Positions 45,554 to 55,153 of a stretch of DNA of 64,000 bases are shown here, piece by piece (position 1 is the first letter of the stretch; each line of letters begins with the position of its first letter). The notes beneath the pieces are model-generated. The model was not told the origin of the DNA, did no database searches, and was given only the letters and a program-made list of their open reading frames with translations. The stretch covers positions 124,001 through 188,000 of the forward strand of contig CAYUSB010000001.1 of NCBI GenBank assembly GCA_964447205.1, written 5' to 3'. Source of the DNA: JAEUKH01 sp964447205. GTDB lineage: Bacteria > Myxococcota_A > Polyangia > Polyangiales > Ga0077539. The translations under genes and the position numbers were made by a program.

Positions 45554-47572
45554 TCAACGGACGGGGATGAGGTTGGTCCCGCCGGCGTAGCCGTAGGACA
45601 CGAAACGATCGAAGCCCGTGACCAGGACCATCACGCCCTCGGGCTGGCGCCCCGGGGGGGTCACGGTGCGCACGACATGAACCCCGTCGGACTGCCGTCC
45701 CGGCCGGATCTCGACGGGGTTGCGGGAGTTGTCGATCTGGGGGAACGAGAGCTGGCAGCGGTAGGTGACAAACTGGGCCTCGGGGCAGGCGTGCAGGGGG
45801 GTCTCGATGCAGCCGTCGGAGCGCACCCGGGTGCAGTCGGCGAAGTCGCGCACGGGGGTCTCGTCGAGGAAGATGTCGACGTCGGGCCGGGCCACGATCT
45901 GCACGAAGTCGAAGGCGTATTTGTTGGGCGTGAGGAAGACGTAGTCGGTGCGCCACTGGTTGAGAGGCGGGACCATGAGCAGGGCCGGATCGCCCCCGGG
46001 CAGGGTGTTGGGGATGCCCGTGGTGGACTGCGACCCCATGAGCTGCCCCACGAGGACGGGGCCGTCGCCGCGGAGCTGGAAGTCGGCCAGGGCCCGGATG
46101 TCGCGGAACTCCCCCTCGTCGAGGTCGAAGGTGACCGTGGGGCCCGCGGGCTGCCCGATGTCTTCGGGCAGGGTGGTGGTGACCCGGACGGGCCGCGAGC
46201 TGGCGTTGAGGACGCGGAACCACTCGGGTTCGTTGACCTCGGCCACGCGGGCCCCGGCCTGGAGCAGGGCCCGGGAGCGGGTGGCCGAACGCGACAGGAC
46301 GTACGCCTGACCCGCGGCCTCGACGGGGAAGTTCTGCTCTTCGATGTGGTCGCAGGCGGCCTGGCGGTCGGAGAAGGTGCGCCAGAAGGGCACGTCGCTG
46401 CACTCGGTGCCCGAGAAGAGGGCCACGGGGCGATCGGCGGTGACGAGGCTGCCCGTAAAGTCGGCGAGGAAGGCCCCGGTCTCGAGGTTGAGCACGTCGA
46501 AGGGCGACAGGGTGATCTCGACGGGGGTGCCCCGCGGGACCCGCGCGGCGATGGGCCCCCCGGGGATGATGTCGGCCGTGGCCACGACCCGGACCCGGGT
46601 GTTGGCCGCCGTGCCCACGATGGTCATAAACGACCGGATCTCGTCGCGGCCGTTGGTGTCCGGGTCCATCGTACGCGACCACTGCTGGGGATACCCCAGG
46701 ACCCGGTAGGCCCCCTGGAGGGAGTTGGTGGGCAGAAGGAGCGAGGCGTCGTTGGAGAAGACCCCGACATTTTCCAGAGGGTTGAACTGGTAGGCCACCA
46801 CGGGGAAGTTGGCCGTGACCCGGTACGCCCGGGACGACAGACAAGTCCCTGTGCCATCGTTGAGGCCCGCCACGGTCGAGCAGTCGACCTCCCGGGCCGG
46901 CAGCGAGAACACCTCCAGGTCGCGGGGCGGGATCACGGCGCTCGCCACCCGCTCCAGGGACGGGGGCTGTCCCGGCTGGGCGTTGTTGCGGTGGACCTCG
47001 ACCCGCACGGTGAGCACCGGGTCGGGGTTGGACACCACGATGGCGTACTGCTGCGAGGCCGCCGAACGGCCCCCGGTCTCGACGATGTTGTCGAGGTCAA
47101 CCCCGTAGTACTCGCAGCCGAAATAGCTCTGGGCGATGCTGTCGTCCTGGCAGAGCACCACGCACTGCCCGCGTCGGCAGGCCTCCCCCGCGGCCACGTT
47201 GCAGTCGCGCTCGGGCATCCACCCCGAGCCCTCGGCGTTGCAGCGTTCGACCGAGAGGGAGTTCTCCGTGCAGCGGAGCTCGCCCGGGCGGCAGGCGAGG
47301 CATCCCTGCCCCTCGACGCAGACCCTCTGGGTGGCGGCGCAGTCCTCCTCCACCACCTGGGTAAACTCCCCCGCGGCCCGGCACTGCTGCAAGACCGTGC
47401 TGTTGAAGCAGCGCTCCTGGCCCGGCTGGCAGGTGATCCACTGCCGCGGGTCGACCACGGTCCCCCCGTCGGGAGGCCGCGGAACCCCCGTGTCTTCAGT
47501 GCGGCGGTCGGGGTCGGAGCATGCGGACACGGCCGCCAGGAGGAGGAGAGATCGCAGGGGGAGGCGGCGCAT
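45554..47572 (-). CDS. IgGFc-binding-type surface lipoprotein
   Basis: 672 residues. The signal peptide ends with lipobox VSAC (Cys17). Residues about 40-140 are Cys-rich: CQPGQERCFNSTVLQQCRAAG, CVEGQGCLACRPGELRC and CRRGQCVVLC, a pattern of repeated CxxGxxxC modules. The main body (about 145-670) is the IgGFc-binding N-terminal domain: FGCEYYGVDLDN, YAIVVSNPDPVLTVRVEV, VAYQFNPLE, NDASLLLPTNSLQG, FMTIVGTAANTRVRVVAT and GSQSTTGIPNTLPGGDPALL. This family is found in mucin-like animal proteins and in many myxobacterial surface proteins, where its ligand is unknown. It lies between two IPT/TIG lipoprotein paralogues on the same strand, with gaps of 113 and 47 bases. A GAGGG sequence precedes the ATG. 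Confidence 0.88.
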   Translation of the reverse strand: MRRLPLRSLLLLAAVSACSDPDRRTEDTGVPRPPDGGTVVDPRQWITCQPGQERCFNSTVLQQCRAAGEFTQVVEEDCAATQRVCVEGQGCLACRPGELRCTENSLSVERCNAEGSGWMPERDCNVAAGEACRRGQCVVLCQDDSIAQSYFGCEYYGVDLDNIVETGGRSAASQQYAIVVSNPDPVLTVRVEVHRNNAQPGQPPSLERVASAVIPPRDLEVFSLPAREVDCSTVAGLNDGTGTCLSSRAYRVTANFPVVAYQFNPLENVGVFSNDASLLLPTNSLQGAYRVLGYPQQWSRTMDPDTNGRDEIRSFMTIVGTAANTRVRVVATADIIPGGPIAARVPRGTPVEITLSPFDVLNLETGAFLADFTGSLVTADRPVALFSGTECSDVPFWRTFSDRQAACDHIEEQNFPVEAAGQAYVLSRSATRSRALLQAGARVAEVNEPEWFRVLNASSRPVRVTTTLPEDIGQPAGPTVTFDLDEGEFRDIRALADFQLRGDGPVLVGQLMGSQSTTGIPNTLPGGDPALLMVPPLNQWRTDYVFLTPNKYAFDFVQIVARPDVDIFLDETPVRDFADCTRVRSDGCIETPLHACPEAQFVTYRCQLSFPQIDNSRNPVEIRPGRQSDGVHVVRTVTPPGRQPEGVMVLVTGFDRFVSYGYAGGTNLIPVR

Positions 47573-47619
47573 GTGCACCCTCGGAGTGTGACGCAACAGA
47601 GAGCTCGGCCCAATGGGCT

Positions 47620-49713
47620 TCACCGCGTGACGTAGGTCCCGCGGCCCGCGTAGGCCGTCCAGTAGGCCGGGCCGATGGAGGTGTAGGTGAACTGATCGAA
47701 GCGGAAGCCCTCGATCCGGACGCCGACGAGGGAGAGCCCGAGGATGGAGCCCGAAGGCAGGTCGCGCAGACCCATGAGGGTGGACAGATCAGGGTAACGG
47801 ATGGCCCGGGCGCTGCCGGGGGCGTAGTGCGACCAGCCCCCCCCCTCGTATTGCAGGTTGAGGATCAGGAGGCTCGGATCGGCCGCGGGCAGGTCGAATC
47901 GTACGGTGCGGTCGCCCGGGAGCTGCTGTCCGGCCCGGGGGGCGGTGATGTCAGGGATCCCGAGCCAGTTGGTGACCCGGACGGTGTCGTCGGGCGAGCG
48001 GATGCCCCCGAGGATCAGGCCCGAGCACGGGGCCGGGGTGTCCTGGAAGGGTTGGGGGCCCGTGACGTTGCCCGAGGCCATGCGGGCGTGTACCGCGAGG
48101 CGGGCGTCGGCCAGGGTCCCGGTGAAGGCGGGCAGCCCGGCAAACTGGTAGCTCCCTCCGCGGCGGCCCGTGACCACGGCGTGGGGCAGCGGGATCACCC
48201 CCTCGCCCCCGAGGTCGAGGAAGGCCGAGGCGTGGAAGTAGGTCGGCCCCGTCTCGCCAGGCCCGGCGGGGTAGGGGTCGACGGCCAGGGGGGTGACGTG
48301 ATCGAGGGGGATGTTCATGTCGACGGTGATGTTGGCGATCTCGGCCCGAGGGGCCCCGAGGACGCTGCGGGCCACGCCCATCACCCAGGGAGTGAAACGT
48401 CGGGTAGCGATGTTCTCGATGCCCGCCAGGGCGTACACTGCCAGGGAGGCCGGCCGCGCGATGAACTGAAACGGGTACCCGCGGCCCCCGTACCCCATGG
48501 CCACGGTCTCCTCGACCCGGGCCATGAACATGGCCGCGTTCTGCATCGGGTCGGCCGTGAAGATGTCGGCCCGCGTGGCGAACACGAAGGCCACCCGCCG
48601 CTCGCCCTCGCGGGGCTCGGGGTAGTTGCGCCAGGGGTTGGGGCCAAACTCATTGGGCCCCTCCCACACCAGCTCGCCGAAGAGCCGGGCGGGATACACG
48701 GGCCGTTGGGCCATCCCGTCGGGGTTGCCCATCCCGCACCCGGGGATCATCAGAGGCTGGAGATAGACCGTGGCGTTGCGGGCGTCGAAGGCCTGAATGG
48801 TCGTGGTGGTGTGGCAGCGCTCGGTGGCCGTCACCGTCACCGGAGGGCGGAGCATTTCGGGCGACAGGGTGACCTGGCCCCGGTCGTTGGTGCGCCCGGC
48901 CCGCGGGGGCGTGGCCGACGGGTCGTCGTCGAGGAACACATGGGCCATGGGCACCGGCCCCCCGGTGGCGGCCGAGAGCACGGTCACCGTCAGCGACCCC
49001 TGGAGGGTGCCCCCCGACAGACCGCCCCCGGCCGCTTCGGCAGAGTTGGCGTAGAGGTAGGCGTCGCGCACCGAGGCCCGGACCCCGTCGACCTCGACCT
49101 CGACCTCGACCCGCCCCTCGGGGTGCTCGGGCGTGAGGCAGGTCACGAGCTCGGGGCCGGTGGCCCGCAGGCCCGTACAGGCGATGCCGTCGAAGCGCAC
49201 CTGCATCGTGTCGCTGAAGCGGGTCCCGAGGCCGTGCAGGCTGACCCGGGCCCCGCCGGTGATGGGCCCCACGGCGGGGTCGACGTAGAAGCTGTCATAG
49301 CGATAACCCGCGGCGAGTGTGGCCGTGCGCCCCCCGCCCGTGACCGAGACGTCGGCGTCGCCGGGGCGCCCCGCGGGGGTGTTGACCACGATGCGGTTGC
49401 GGTCGACAAATCGTGTAAACCGCGGCTGCACGAGGCTGCCCCCGAAGCGCACCTCCATGTCCTCGGTGAAGTTCGACCCGCGCAGGGTCACCTCCGTCCC
49501 ACCCAAGAACGACCCGTGTTCGGGCACGACCCCCACCAGCACCGGGGCCGCGCTGCCTGCGTCGACCCGGGCGTCGGCGACCGCCACGTCACGTCCGGTC
49601 CCACCGTCGGCGGCCCCTTCCGGGGGGATCCCGCGGTCTCCGCAGCCCGCGACCCAGAGGCCCAGGCATGCAGCCCCCCAAAACATGAAGTTTCCGTGAT
49701 GGTGGCGACCCAT
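47620..49713 (-). CDS. Large IPT/TIG-domain lipoprotein (paralogue of the gene at 43353)
   Basis: 697 residues with a signal peptide ending in lipobox WVAGC (Cys25). The layout repeats the 43353 gene domain for domain. Two IPT/TIG domains (VGVVPEHGSFLGGTEVTLRG; GPITGGARVSLHGLG with IACTGLRATGPELVTC) are followed by a carboxypeptidase-regulatory-like domain (VPMAHVFLDDDPSA, GRTNDRGQVTLSPEM). A shared C-terminal region follows (AFVFATRADIF, GYGGRGYPFQF, ARSVLGAPRAEI, GIPDI). It ends YWTAYAGR as its paralogue does. The two copies are clearly diverged, so the duplication is not recent. Shine-Dalgarno GAGGA is 5 bases before the ATG. Likely co-transcribed with the IgGFc gene downstream. Confidence 0.85.
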   Translation of the reverse strand: MGRHHHGNFMFWGAACLGLWVAGCGDRGIPPEGAADGGTGRDVAVADARVDAGSAAPVLVGVVPEHGSFLGGTEVTLRGSNFTEDMEVRFGGSLVQPRFTRFVDRNRIVVNTPAGRPGDADVSVTGGGRTATLAAGYRYDSFYVDPAVGPITGGARVSLHGLGTRFSDTMQVRFDGIACTGLRATGPELVTCLTPEHPEGRVEVEVEVDGVRASVRDAYLYANSAEAAGGGLSGGTLQGSLTVTVLSAATGGPVPMAHVFLDDDPSATPPRAGRTNDRGQVTLSPEMLRPPVTVTATERCHTTTTIQAFDARNATVYLQPLMIPGCGMGNPDGMAQRPVYPARLFGELVWEGPNEFGPNPWRNYPEPREGERRVAFVFATRADIFTADPMQNAAMFMARVEETVAMGYGGRGYPFQFIARPASLAVYALAGIENIATRRFTPWVMGVARSVLGAPRAEIANITVDMNIPLDHVTPLAVDPYPAGPGETGPTYFHASAFLDLGGEGVIPLPHAVVTGRRGGSYQFAGLPAFTGTLADARLAVHARMASGNVTGPQPFQDTPAPCSGLILGGIRSPDDTVRVTNWLGIPDITAPRAGQQLPGDRTVRFDLPAADPSLLILNLQYEGGGWSHYAPGSARAIRYPDLSTLMGLRDLPSGSILGLSLVGVRIEGFRFDQFTYTSIGPAYWTAYAGRGTYVTR

Positions 49714-49813
49714 GGTAGTCCTCAGCTCTCCCTCGTCCCATCGCTGGGCCCGGCGAGTATCCGACCGCATGGGGGTCGAGCGCAACCCGCCCCTTGGCCC
49801 CTTCGTCAGCTCC

Positions 49814-50575
49814 TCACCCCTCCTCCGGCCCTTCGGGCTCACCCGGGGACTGCACGGCGCTGCTGCCCACCGACACGTCGACCCGGTCGCGGTTGGCGTC
49901 GAGGAGGCGGCGATACACCCCGTAGCCCTGCAACTGCACGATGACCTTGCCCCCGTGCCGGGCCACGATGAGCCCACGGGACAGCGGGTCGTCGCCGTCG
50001 CCGTGGCGGTCGCAATAGGACGGCCGGGACGGGTCGGCGGGAGACTCCAGCCGGGCCCCGGTGCCCGACAAGACCCCCATGGAGGCCGGCAGGAGCTTCA
50101 GACTTCGAGAGGCCGCGGCCTGACACACGAGGCAGTCGGAGCCCCACACGAGCGCGTCGAGAGCCGCGGCGTCGAGGGTGAGCTCGTAGCCGGGGCCGTC
50201 CAGGGTGCGCGAGAAGACCACCTCGCGGGCGACCCCCGCGCTCAGGTCCAGGTAGATCCCGCAGGCGGGGCAGCGGAGGTCGCGGACCGAGGGGCCCACG
50301 ACGGGTTCGTCCGGGAGGTTGACGAGCCCGGCCCCGAGGGTGCTCCCGCAGGCGGGGCAGTCGACCACGAAGGGCTGCCGGACCGCTGCCAGGGTGAAGA
50401 CCCCAGGGATGGCCACCACGGCCGCGGCGAGCCAGGCCCAGCCTCCCACCGAGGTGCCCAGGGCCAGGGCCCCCCCGACGAAACCCGACCCGACCGCCGC
50501 CCGCCGGGCCACCAGGCTCAGATCGCGCCGCAAGAGCGACGACCCCACGCTGCGCTGCGCATACACCAGAGCCAT
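49814..50575 (-). CDS. Zinc-ribbon membrane protein, function unknown
   Basis: 253 residues. Two hydrophobic segments near the N-terminus (about 24-45 and 45-65) are followed by zinc-ribbon-like cysteine pairs: CPACG (73-77), CPACG (102-106) and CLVC (about 148-151). A further C-terminal Cys/His pair is in SYCDRHGDGD. The rest is beta-rich and soluble. I recognise no family; the layout suggests a membrane-anchored zinc protein. TACCTC lies 9 bases before the ATG, without a Shine-Dalgarno sequence. It is the last core-like gene before the compositional change at about 50.6 kb. Confidence 0.68.
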   Translation of the reverse strand: MALVYAQRSVGSSLLRRDLSLVARRAAVGSGFVGGALALGTSVGGWAWLAAAVVAIPGVFTLAAVRQPFVVDCPACGSTLGAGLVNLPDEPVVGPSVRDLRCPACGIYLDLSAGVAREVVFSRTLDGPGYELTLDAAALDALVWGSDCLVCQAAASRSLKLLPASMGVLSGTGARLESPADPSRPSYCDRHGDGDDPLSRGLIVARHGGKVIVQLQGYGVYRRLLDANRDRVDVSVGSSAVQSPGEPEGPEEG

Positions 50576-51094
50576 AGGCCCGGAGAGGTACCACGACCCG
50601 GCGTTCGGAGCAGGCGCCCAGTGACCAGGTCGGCGTGATCAATCACCCAGATCGGCCGACCTCAACGCGCGTCGCCAACGTCCCGCTGCCGGCCGTCGAG
50701 GAGGCGATGGTCGACGCCGTGTACCCTCGGAGCTACGCGCTGCGTGAGCTCGTCGTGGATCGCGGCTGTCTTGCGAGTCAAGGGCAGCGTGTGATTGTTC
50801 AGCCGGAGTCGGACCGTCGCGCGGGCGATGGCGCCGCGTGAGCCCCCCGTACCGCATCCGAGGTCAACGACGGAGGTCCCATCGCGGCCCCGGACGGAGC
50901 TTCATCCCGAACTCGAAGTGCGCCGAGCGCTCCGCGCTGCGTCGGCGGTACGAGTCAGGAGTCCAGGGCGCGGCGGCGAGCGCGGAGGGCATGGGAGCGA
51001 CCGACGATGTCCCGCCCCGCACCCGTGGGAGAGAGCGGCGCGCGGGCCTCGCACGGGCGGATCGGTCGCGGGCGAGCGTGCGCGACGGCCCTCG
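50576..51094. other. 519-base stretch without a convincing gene
   Basis: Several short frames are open on both strands, but none has a start, domain or codon pattern that stands out. Base use shifts here from the GGCC-rich style to one rich in CGCG and GCGC, which continues to about 56.4 kb. It may be the edge of a transferred segment. I see no tRNA, direct repeat, integrase or transposase. Confidence 0.4.
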
Positions 51095-53683
51095 TCACCC
51101 GGGGGCGCACAGACCGTTGGAGCAGCTATCCGAGCAGCAGTCCAGGGGCGACGTACACATCCCATGGATGGGTCGGCACGGCGGAGGCGCGCAGCGGCCC
51201 ATGGTGCACACCCCGGAGCAGCACTCGGTGTCCGCGGCGCATGCCATGGAGGTCGTCCGGCAAGGAACGGGCTCTGCGCATCGTCCCATCGCGCAGGTGG
51301 TGGGGGCACAGCACTCGGCGTTGACGGTGCAGCTCCCGCCCGCGGGGCGGCAGGTGGTGGGCGGCGCGCAGCGGCCTCCGGCACAGCGGTTGGGGGCGCA
51401 GCAGTCGGCATCACGCATGCACGCCGCTCCGATGCGCTCACACGGCGGCGCGCAGCGGCCGAGGACGCACTCCTGCGGCGCGCAGCACTCGCCCGTAGCG
51501 GTGCACGCGCCGCCGAGCTCGGGGCACGGCTGCCAGATGCGGTACGAGATCACCACCTCGTCGCCCATCCGCGGACGGTGCATGGGGCCAAAGAACACCA
51601 CGGCGTTGGCTGCCTGGTCGTAGTCGAACCCTTCGGCCCGCGAGCGAGGGACCTCGACCCCGCGCAGGCGCACCTTGATCGTGCTGGTGATGGGCTGACG
51701 CTCGAGGCGGTACGGCGACGACGCGCCGATGATCGCCGCGACGATGCGGCGCATGGCCGCCGCGACGTCCTCTGGGGTCGCGCGGGCGATGGGCGCGTAG
51801 GCGCCGCCGGTGCCGAGGATGACGCAGCGGCGCATGTCCGCCGGGCCGCCGGTGCAGTCGCTCCCCTGGTCGTTGACGAGTCCGAAGGCCGTGATGCTTC
51901 GCATGCGAAAGAAGTCTGTCGCGCTGCGGAGGCGGTCGGCGTAGGTGCGTCCCCAGCGGGCGGTGTTGTTGGAGAAGAAGCGGCCGTCGTCGTTGCCGCC
52001 CGCCTCGTCGGCGACGAAGAAGGCCGCGAGCGTGGCGCCCGCACGGAGGCGCTGATCCTCCGGCGCGGTGCTCGGCGCCGCGAGGAGCGCCTCGAACGCG
52101 AGCACGCTCGCCGCGATGGGCTCCTCGAAGCGGTTGAACACGAGGCGGCCTTCGTTGCCGTAGGGCCAGAGCATGTCCGCGGTCATGCTTCGGTAGCGCT
52201 CGGCGGTGACCGTGTACGCGAGGTCCTGCGCGCCCGTCGCGCTCGACCCGTGAACGAAGCGAAGCCCCGGCCGCGTCAGATCAAACGGCGTCGACTGCGC
52301 CTGGAGCACCGCCACCCGAAAGTCCACTCCCGCAACGCCCAGGTCTCGAAAGAGCTGCGCCGCGGTGTCTCCGAGGTTATTCTGCTGCGGTCCCATCGAG
52401 TCGGAGACGTCCACCGTCCACACGAAGTCCACCCGCGGCGGACCCTGGGAGATGATCCGCTGACAGTGGTAACCCAGGCCCCGGTCGGACTCCGCGACCG
52501 CCGTGGTGTTGACGATGTCCGTGACCCGCGTCGCAGCGGCCGCCGCGGGGTCGTCGTACGCGCTGCGAGGCGTCACCGCGACGATCACGTCGTTGGTCCC
52601 AGCCGAGCGGCCCATCGTGCGGCGCACGGTGGTCACATCGACCAGAAACTCTCCCGCCGCCCCGTACGCGGGGCGCGAGGTCGCGGCGCCCCCCGTGAGC
52701 GGCGTCACGATTGCGTCACGCAGCGCGAGCGCCGACGTGGCGCGCGTCACCCGGTACGACGAGGTCACCGCGGGGTTTCCCTCGTGCGTCACGAGCCCAC
52801 GCCCCACCAGCACGGAGGTCACCCCTGCGCCGAGGGCCGACGTCACGATCCCTTCCATCCGCGCCGCCTCGCCGCGACTGTCCCTCGTCCCCGGCACCGC
52901 GGCGACGATGGCGGCCACGTTCGCGACTGCGTCGTCGAGCAGGATGGCGCTCCGCCCTGCGGTTCCCATCACCCTCCGCGCCGCGCCCCATGAGGGGTCG
53001 TTGCCCGCCTGCGTAGGCGCGCCGGGGAGCGCGGTCTGCGTCACCCTGGCGAGCCCCGCGGGCCTGCAGATGGACAGTCCGCTCATCCCGTCGCCGACGC
53101 CGTCACCGTCTGTGTCCCACAGCCTCGGATCGCTCTCGCCCCGTGAGACATCGATCACGCCGTCGCCCGAAGGGTCCTCGTCGCCATCGATCACACCGTC
53201 CCCGTCGGAGTCGCGCATGAGGGGATCGAGGCCGCGACAGCGCTCCCCCATTGCGCAGTTCGCGTCCGACGAGCACGTCACCACGGGCCGTCGCTGCCGC
53301 GCGCGGTCGTCCGCGACGCACACCCGCGGGTAGGCCCGCTCGACGCCGTCAGAGAGTCCGTCCATGTCCGTGTCGGGCGAGAAGGGATCGGTGCCGTCGG
53401 CGCACTCGCGATCGTTGGGGATCCCGTCGCCGTCCGAGTCCACCTCCGGCGCGCAGCGTCCGTCCATGGTGTCGGGCACGCCGTCATCGCGGGTCACCGT
53501 CGCATCCGTCGCGTCGGCGTCTCTCGCATCGAGGCCTGGCTTCGGCGCGTCGATGTTGGCGTCACCTCCGAGGTCGGTCGCCGAGGGTACGTCCGAACCG
53601 GCCGGTACAGGGGCGTTGCTGCACGCCGCGTGAAGGATCGCCACCAAGAGCACGCCGATCCCATGGACGCGAAGGTGATGCAT
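51095..53683 (-). CDS. VWA-domain lipoprotein with calcium-type repeats and C-terminal Cys-knot-like modules
   Basis: 862 residues. The signal peptide ends in HAAC (Cys21). Residues about 80-200 are thrombospondin-type-3-like calcium repeats (DSDGDGIPNDRE, DTDMDGLSDG, DSDGDGVIDGDED, DTDGDGVGDG). A VWA domain follows at about 415-640 with the MIDAS motif DVSDSM (D425, S427, S429). The C-terminal 130 residues have five CC-containing modules (ECCAPQECVLGRCAPP, DCCAPNRCAGGRCAPP and similar), a compact disulfide pattern. It is probably a secreted or surface adhesion-type protein. Codon use differs from the core genes: alanine is GCG and GCA about as often as GCC. ATG at 53683; an in-frame TTG at 53695 is also possible. 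Confidence 0.83.
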   Translation of the reverse strand: MHHLRVHGIGVLLVAILHAACSNAPVPAGSDVPSATDLGGDANIDAPKPGLDARDADATDATVTRDDGVPDTMDGRCAPEVDSDGDGIPNDRECADGTDPFSPDTDMDGLSDGVERAYPRVCVADDRARQRRPVVTCSSDANCAMGERCRGLDPLMRDSDGDGVIDGDEDPSGDGVIDVSRGESDPRLWDTDGDGVGDGMSGLSICRPAGLARVTQTALPGAPTQAGNDPSWGAARRVMGTAGRSAILLDDAVANVAAIVAAVPGTRDSRGEAARMEGIVTSALGAGVTSVLVGRGLVTHEGNPAVTSSYRVTRATSALALRDAIVTPLTGGAATSRPAYGAAGEFLVDVTTVRRTMGRSAGTNDVIVAVTPRSAYDDPAAAAATRVTDIVNTTAVAESDRGLGYHCQRIISQGPPRVDFVWTVDVSDSMGPQQNNLGDTAAQLFRDLGVAGVDFRVAVLQAQSTPFDLTRPGLRFVHGSSATGAQDLAYTVTAERYRSMTADMLWPYGNEGRLVFNRFEEPIAASVLAFEALLAAPSTAPEDQRLRAGATLAAFFVADEAGGNDDGRFFSNNTARWGRTYADRLRSATDFFRMRSITAFGLVNDQGSDCTGGPADMRRCVILGTGGAYAPIARATPEDVAAAMRRIVAAIIGASSPYRLERQPITSTIKVRLRGVEVPRSRAEGFDYDQAANAVVFFGPMHRPRMGDEVVISYRIWQPCPELGGACTATGECCAPQECVLGRCAPPCERIGAACMRDADCCAPNRCAGGRCAPPTTCRPAGGSCTVNAECCAPTTCAMGRCAEPVPCRTTSMACAADTECCSGVCTMGRCAPPPCRPIHGMCTSPLDCCSDSCSNGLCAPG

Positions 53684-53897
53684 TGCGTGAGTCAATCACC
53701 GAGGGTGTGCTCGGTCCAGCAATTCTGGGAAGAAAGGAACGCCAACGGGTTCGCCGCGTCGAGCCGCCGCCCGCCTAGAGCTCCAGGCCCACGTTCGAGT
53801 CGACAGATTCCCCGTGACACGAAGCGCACTCACCTCCCGACCGTGCTGCGCGGGGCCTCGGCGGTCGACGCAGGCCGCGCTGGGTCCAATCTGGAGA

Positions 53898-54974
53898 TCA
53901 TCCACGAGTTGGAGTAGCGGCCGTCGCGCCGCGCGCTCGGCAGGCAACCATGGGCTCGCACACCGTGACCGTCGCATAGGCGCCCGACGCGTCGACCTCC
54001 ACCACGGTCTCCTCCGCCAGGGTCAACATCGGCACGGTGTGTCCTGCATCGAAGTCCACCACCACCGGCAGGGTGCGCGCCCCGAGCACCTCCAGGACCA
54101 AGGCATCGAGACCGAAGGCGGCGCCCTCGTCACCGACAAACTCGGGCTTGCTCAGCACGAGGCACGCGGCGCGGTCGAGCACCCCCAGCGCTTCGAGGTG
54201 TCGGAGGTTGCGTTCGAGCTGCGCGTGGGTGGCGTTCATCTCTTCGAGGAAGAGAACTCGGCCCTCGACCTCGGGAAAGTCACCCGTGCCCGCCAGGGTG
54301 AGGAGCGTGTTGAGGTTGGCCACCAGCGCCGACGCCCTCACCTGCCCCGGACGCAGAACGCGCCACCCCGGGTTGTCCTCCATCCGCCGCGCTTCAGTCT
54401 TCCACGCCCCGGAGAGAATGTCGCGAAAGTGCCGGCTCCACCGCGACGGCGCGACGAGCGCGCGGGCGCCGGCGACGTGGCGCCGGGTGGCATCAAGAAA
54501 CGACGCGAGGGTCTCGGGGAGCACGGTGGGCCACTCGCCAAACGAGGGCATCACCGCGGGCCCGTAGAAGGTACGAAGCCCCGCCCGTGCGAGGAGCCCG
54601 AGGTGCAGCGAGGTCACGTCGCTGTAGCCGCAGAAGACCTTGGGGTTGGCGCGGATCGCGTCGAAGTCGAGAAAAGGCAACAGGCTTGACGAATTGTGCC
54701 CGCCGATGGTGGCGACGATGGCGTCGACGGCCTCGTCCTCGAAGAGCGCCTGAAGCTCCGCGGCGCGCGCGCACGGTGGACCGGCCCGGTAGCACTCGCT
54801 GGTGGCCCGCGCGGTGAGGCTGCCTTCGATCACCGTGAAGCCCAGCGACCGCAGCGTGTCGAGCCCGTGCTGGTACTTCTCCCGAAAGCGGACATGGGCC
54901 GGAAACGAGGGCGTCACCACGCCGATCGTCCCGCGCTCGGGCAGCGGCGGTGGTGTAACAAGGGGGCGGCGCAT
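53898..54974 (-). CDS. S66-family LD-carboxypeptidase (LdcA/MccF-like)
   Basis: 358 residues. The catalytic triad of S66 serine peptidases is visible: nucleophile Ser118 in CGYSDVT, Glu244/245 in LFLEEMN, and His312 in DAGHTVPM. GTIGVVTPSFPA at the start, ATIGGHNSSSLLP and TFYGPAVMPSF are typical. LdcA trims the terminal D-Ala of murein tetrapeptides, and MccF cleaves microcin C-type compounds. The two subgroups cannot be separated by eye. No signal peptide is seen, consistent with a cytoplasmic enzyme. The gene uses GCG/GCC mixtures like its neighbours. Confidence 0.88.
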   Translation of the reverse strand: MRRPLVTPPPLPERGTIGVVTPSFPAHVRFREKYQHGLDTLRSLGFTVIEGSLTARATSECYRAGPPCARAAELQALFEDEAVDAIVATIGGHNSSSLLPFLDFDAIRANPKVFCGYSDVTSLHLGLLARAGLRTFYGPAVMPSFGEWPTVLPETLASFLDATRRHVAGARALVAPSRWSRHFRDILSGAWKTEARRMEDNPGWRVLRPGQVRASALVANLNTLLTLAGTGDFPEVEGRVLFLEEMNATHAQLERNLRHLEALGVLDRAACLVLSKPEFVGDEGAAFGLDALVLEVLGARTLPVVVDFDAGHTVPMLTLAEETVVEVDASGAYATVTVCEPMVACRARGATAATPTRG

Positions 54975-55153
54975 CACCGCCACGATCTTGAAGCAAATCG
55001 CGCACGATCGAGCCAGAACTCGACCTCTCGCCTGCATCGGCGCGCGGCAGGCACTCGCCGCGACCCTCTGGCCACGGTCGCCCCGGTGGCCGCCCACGAC
55101 GCCGCCCGCGTCGCGTGGCGTGCCCCCCGCCCGTACAACACCCGGCCCGCGCC

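Noticed and set aside
50576..51094. Possible integrase or transposase remnant at the edge of the codon-use island
   Set aside because: No catalytic motif or terminal repeat could be recognised in any frame.
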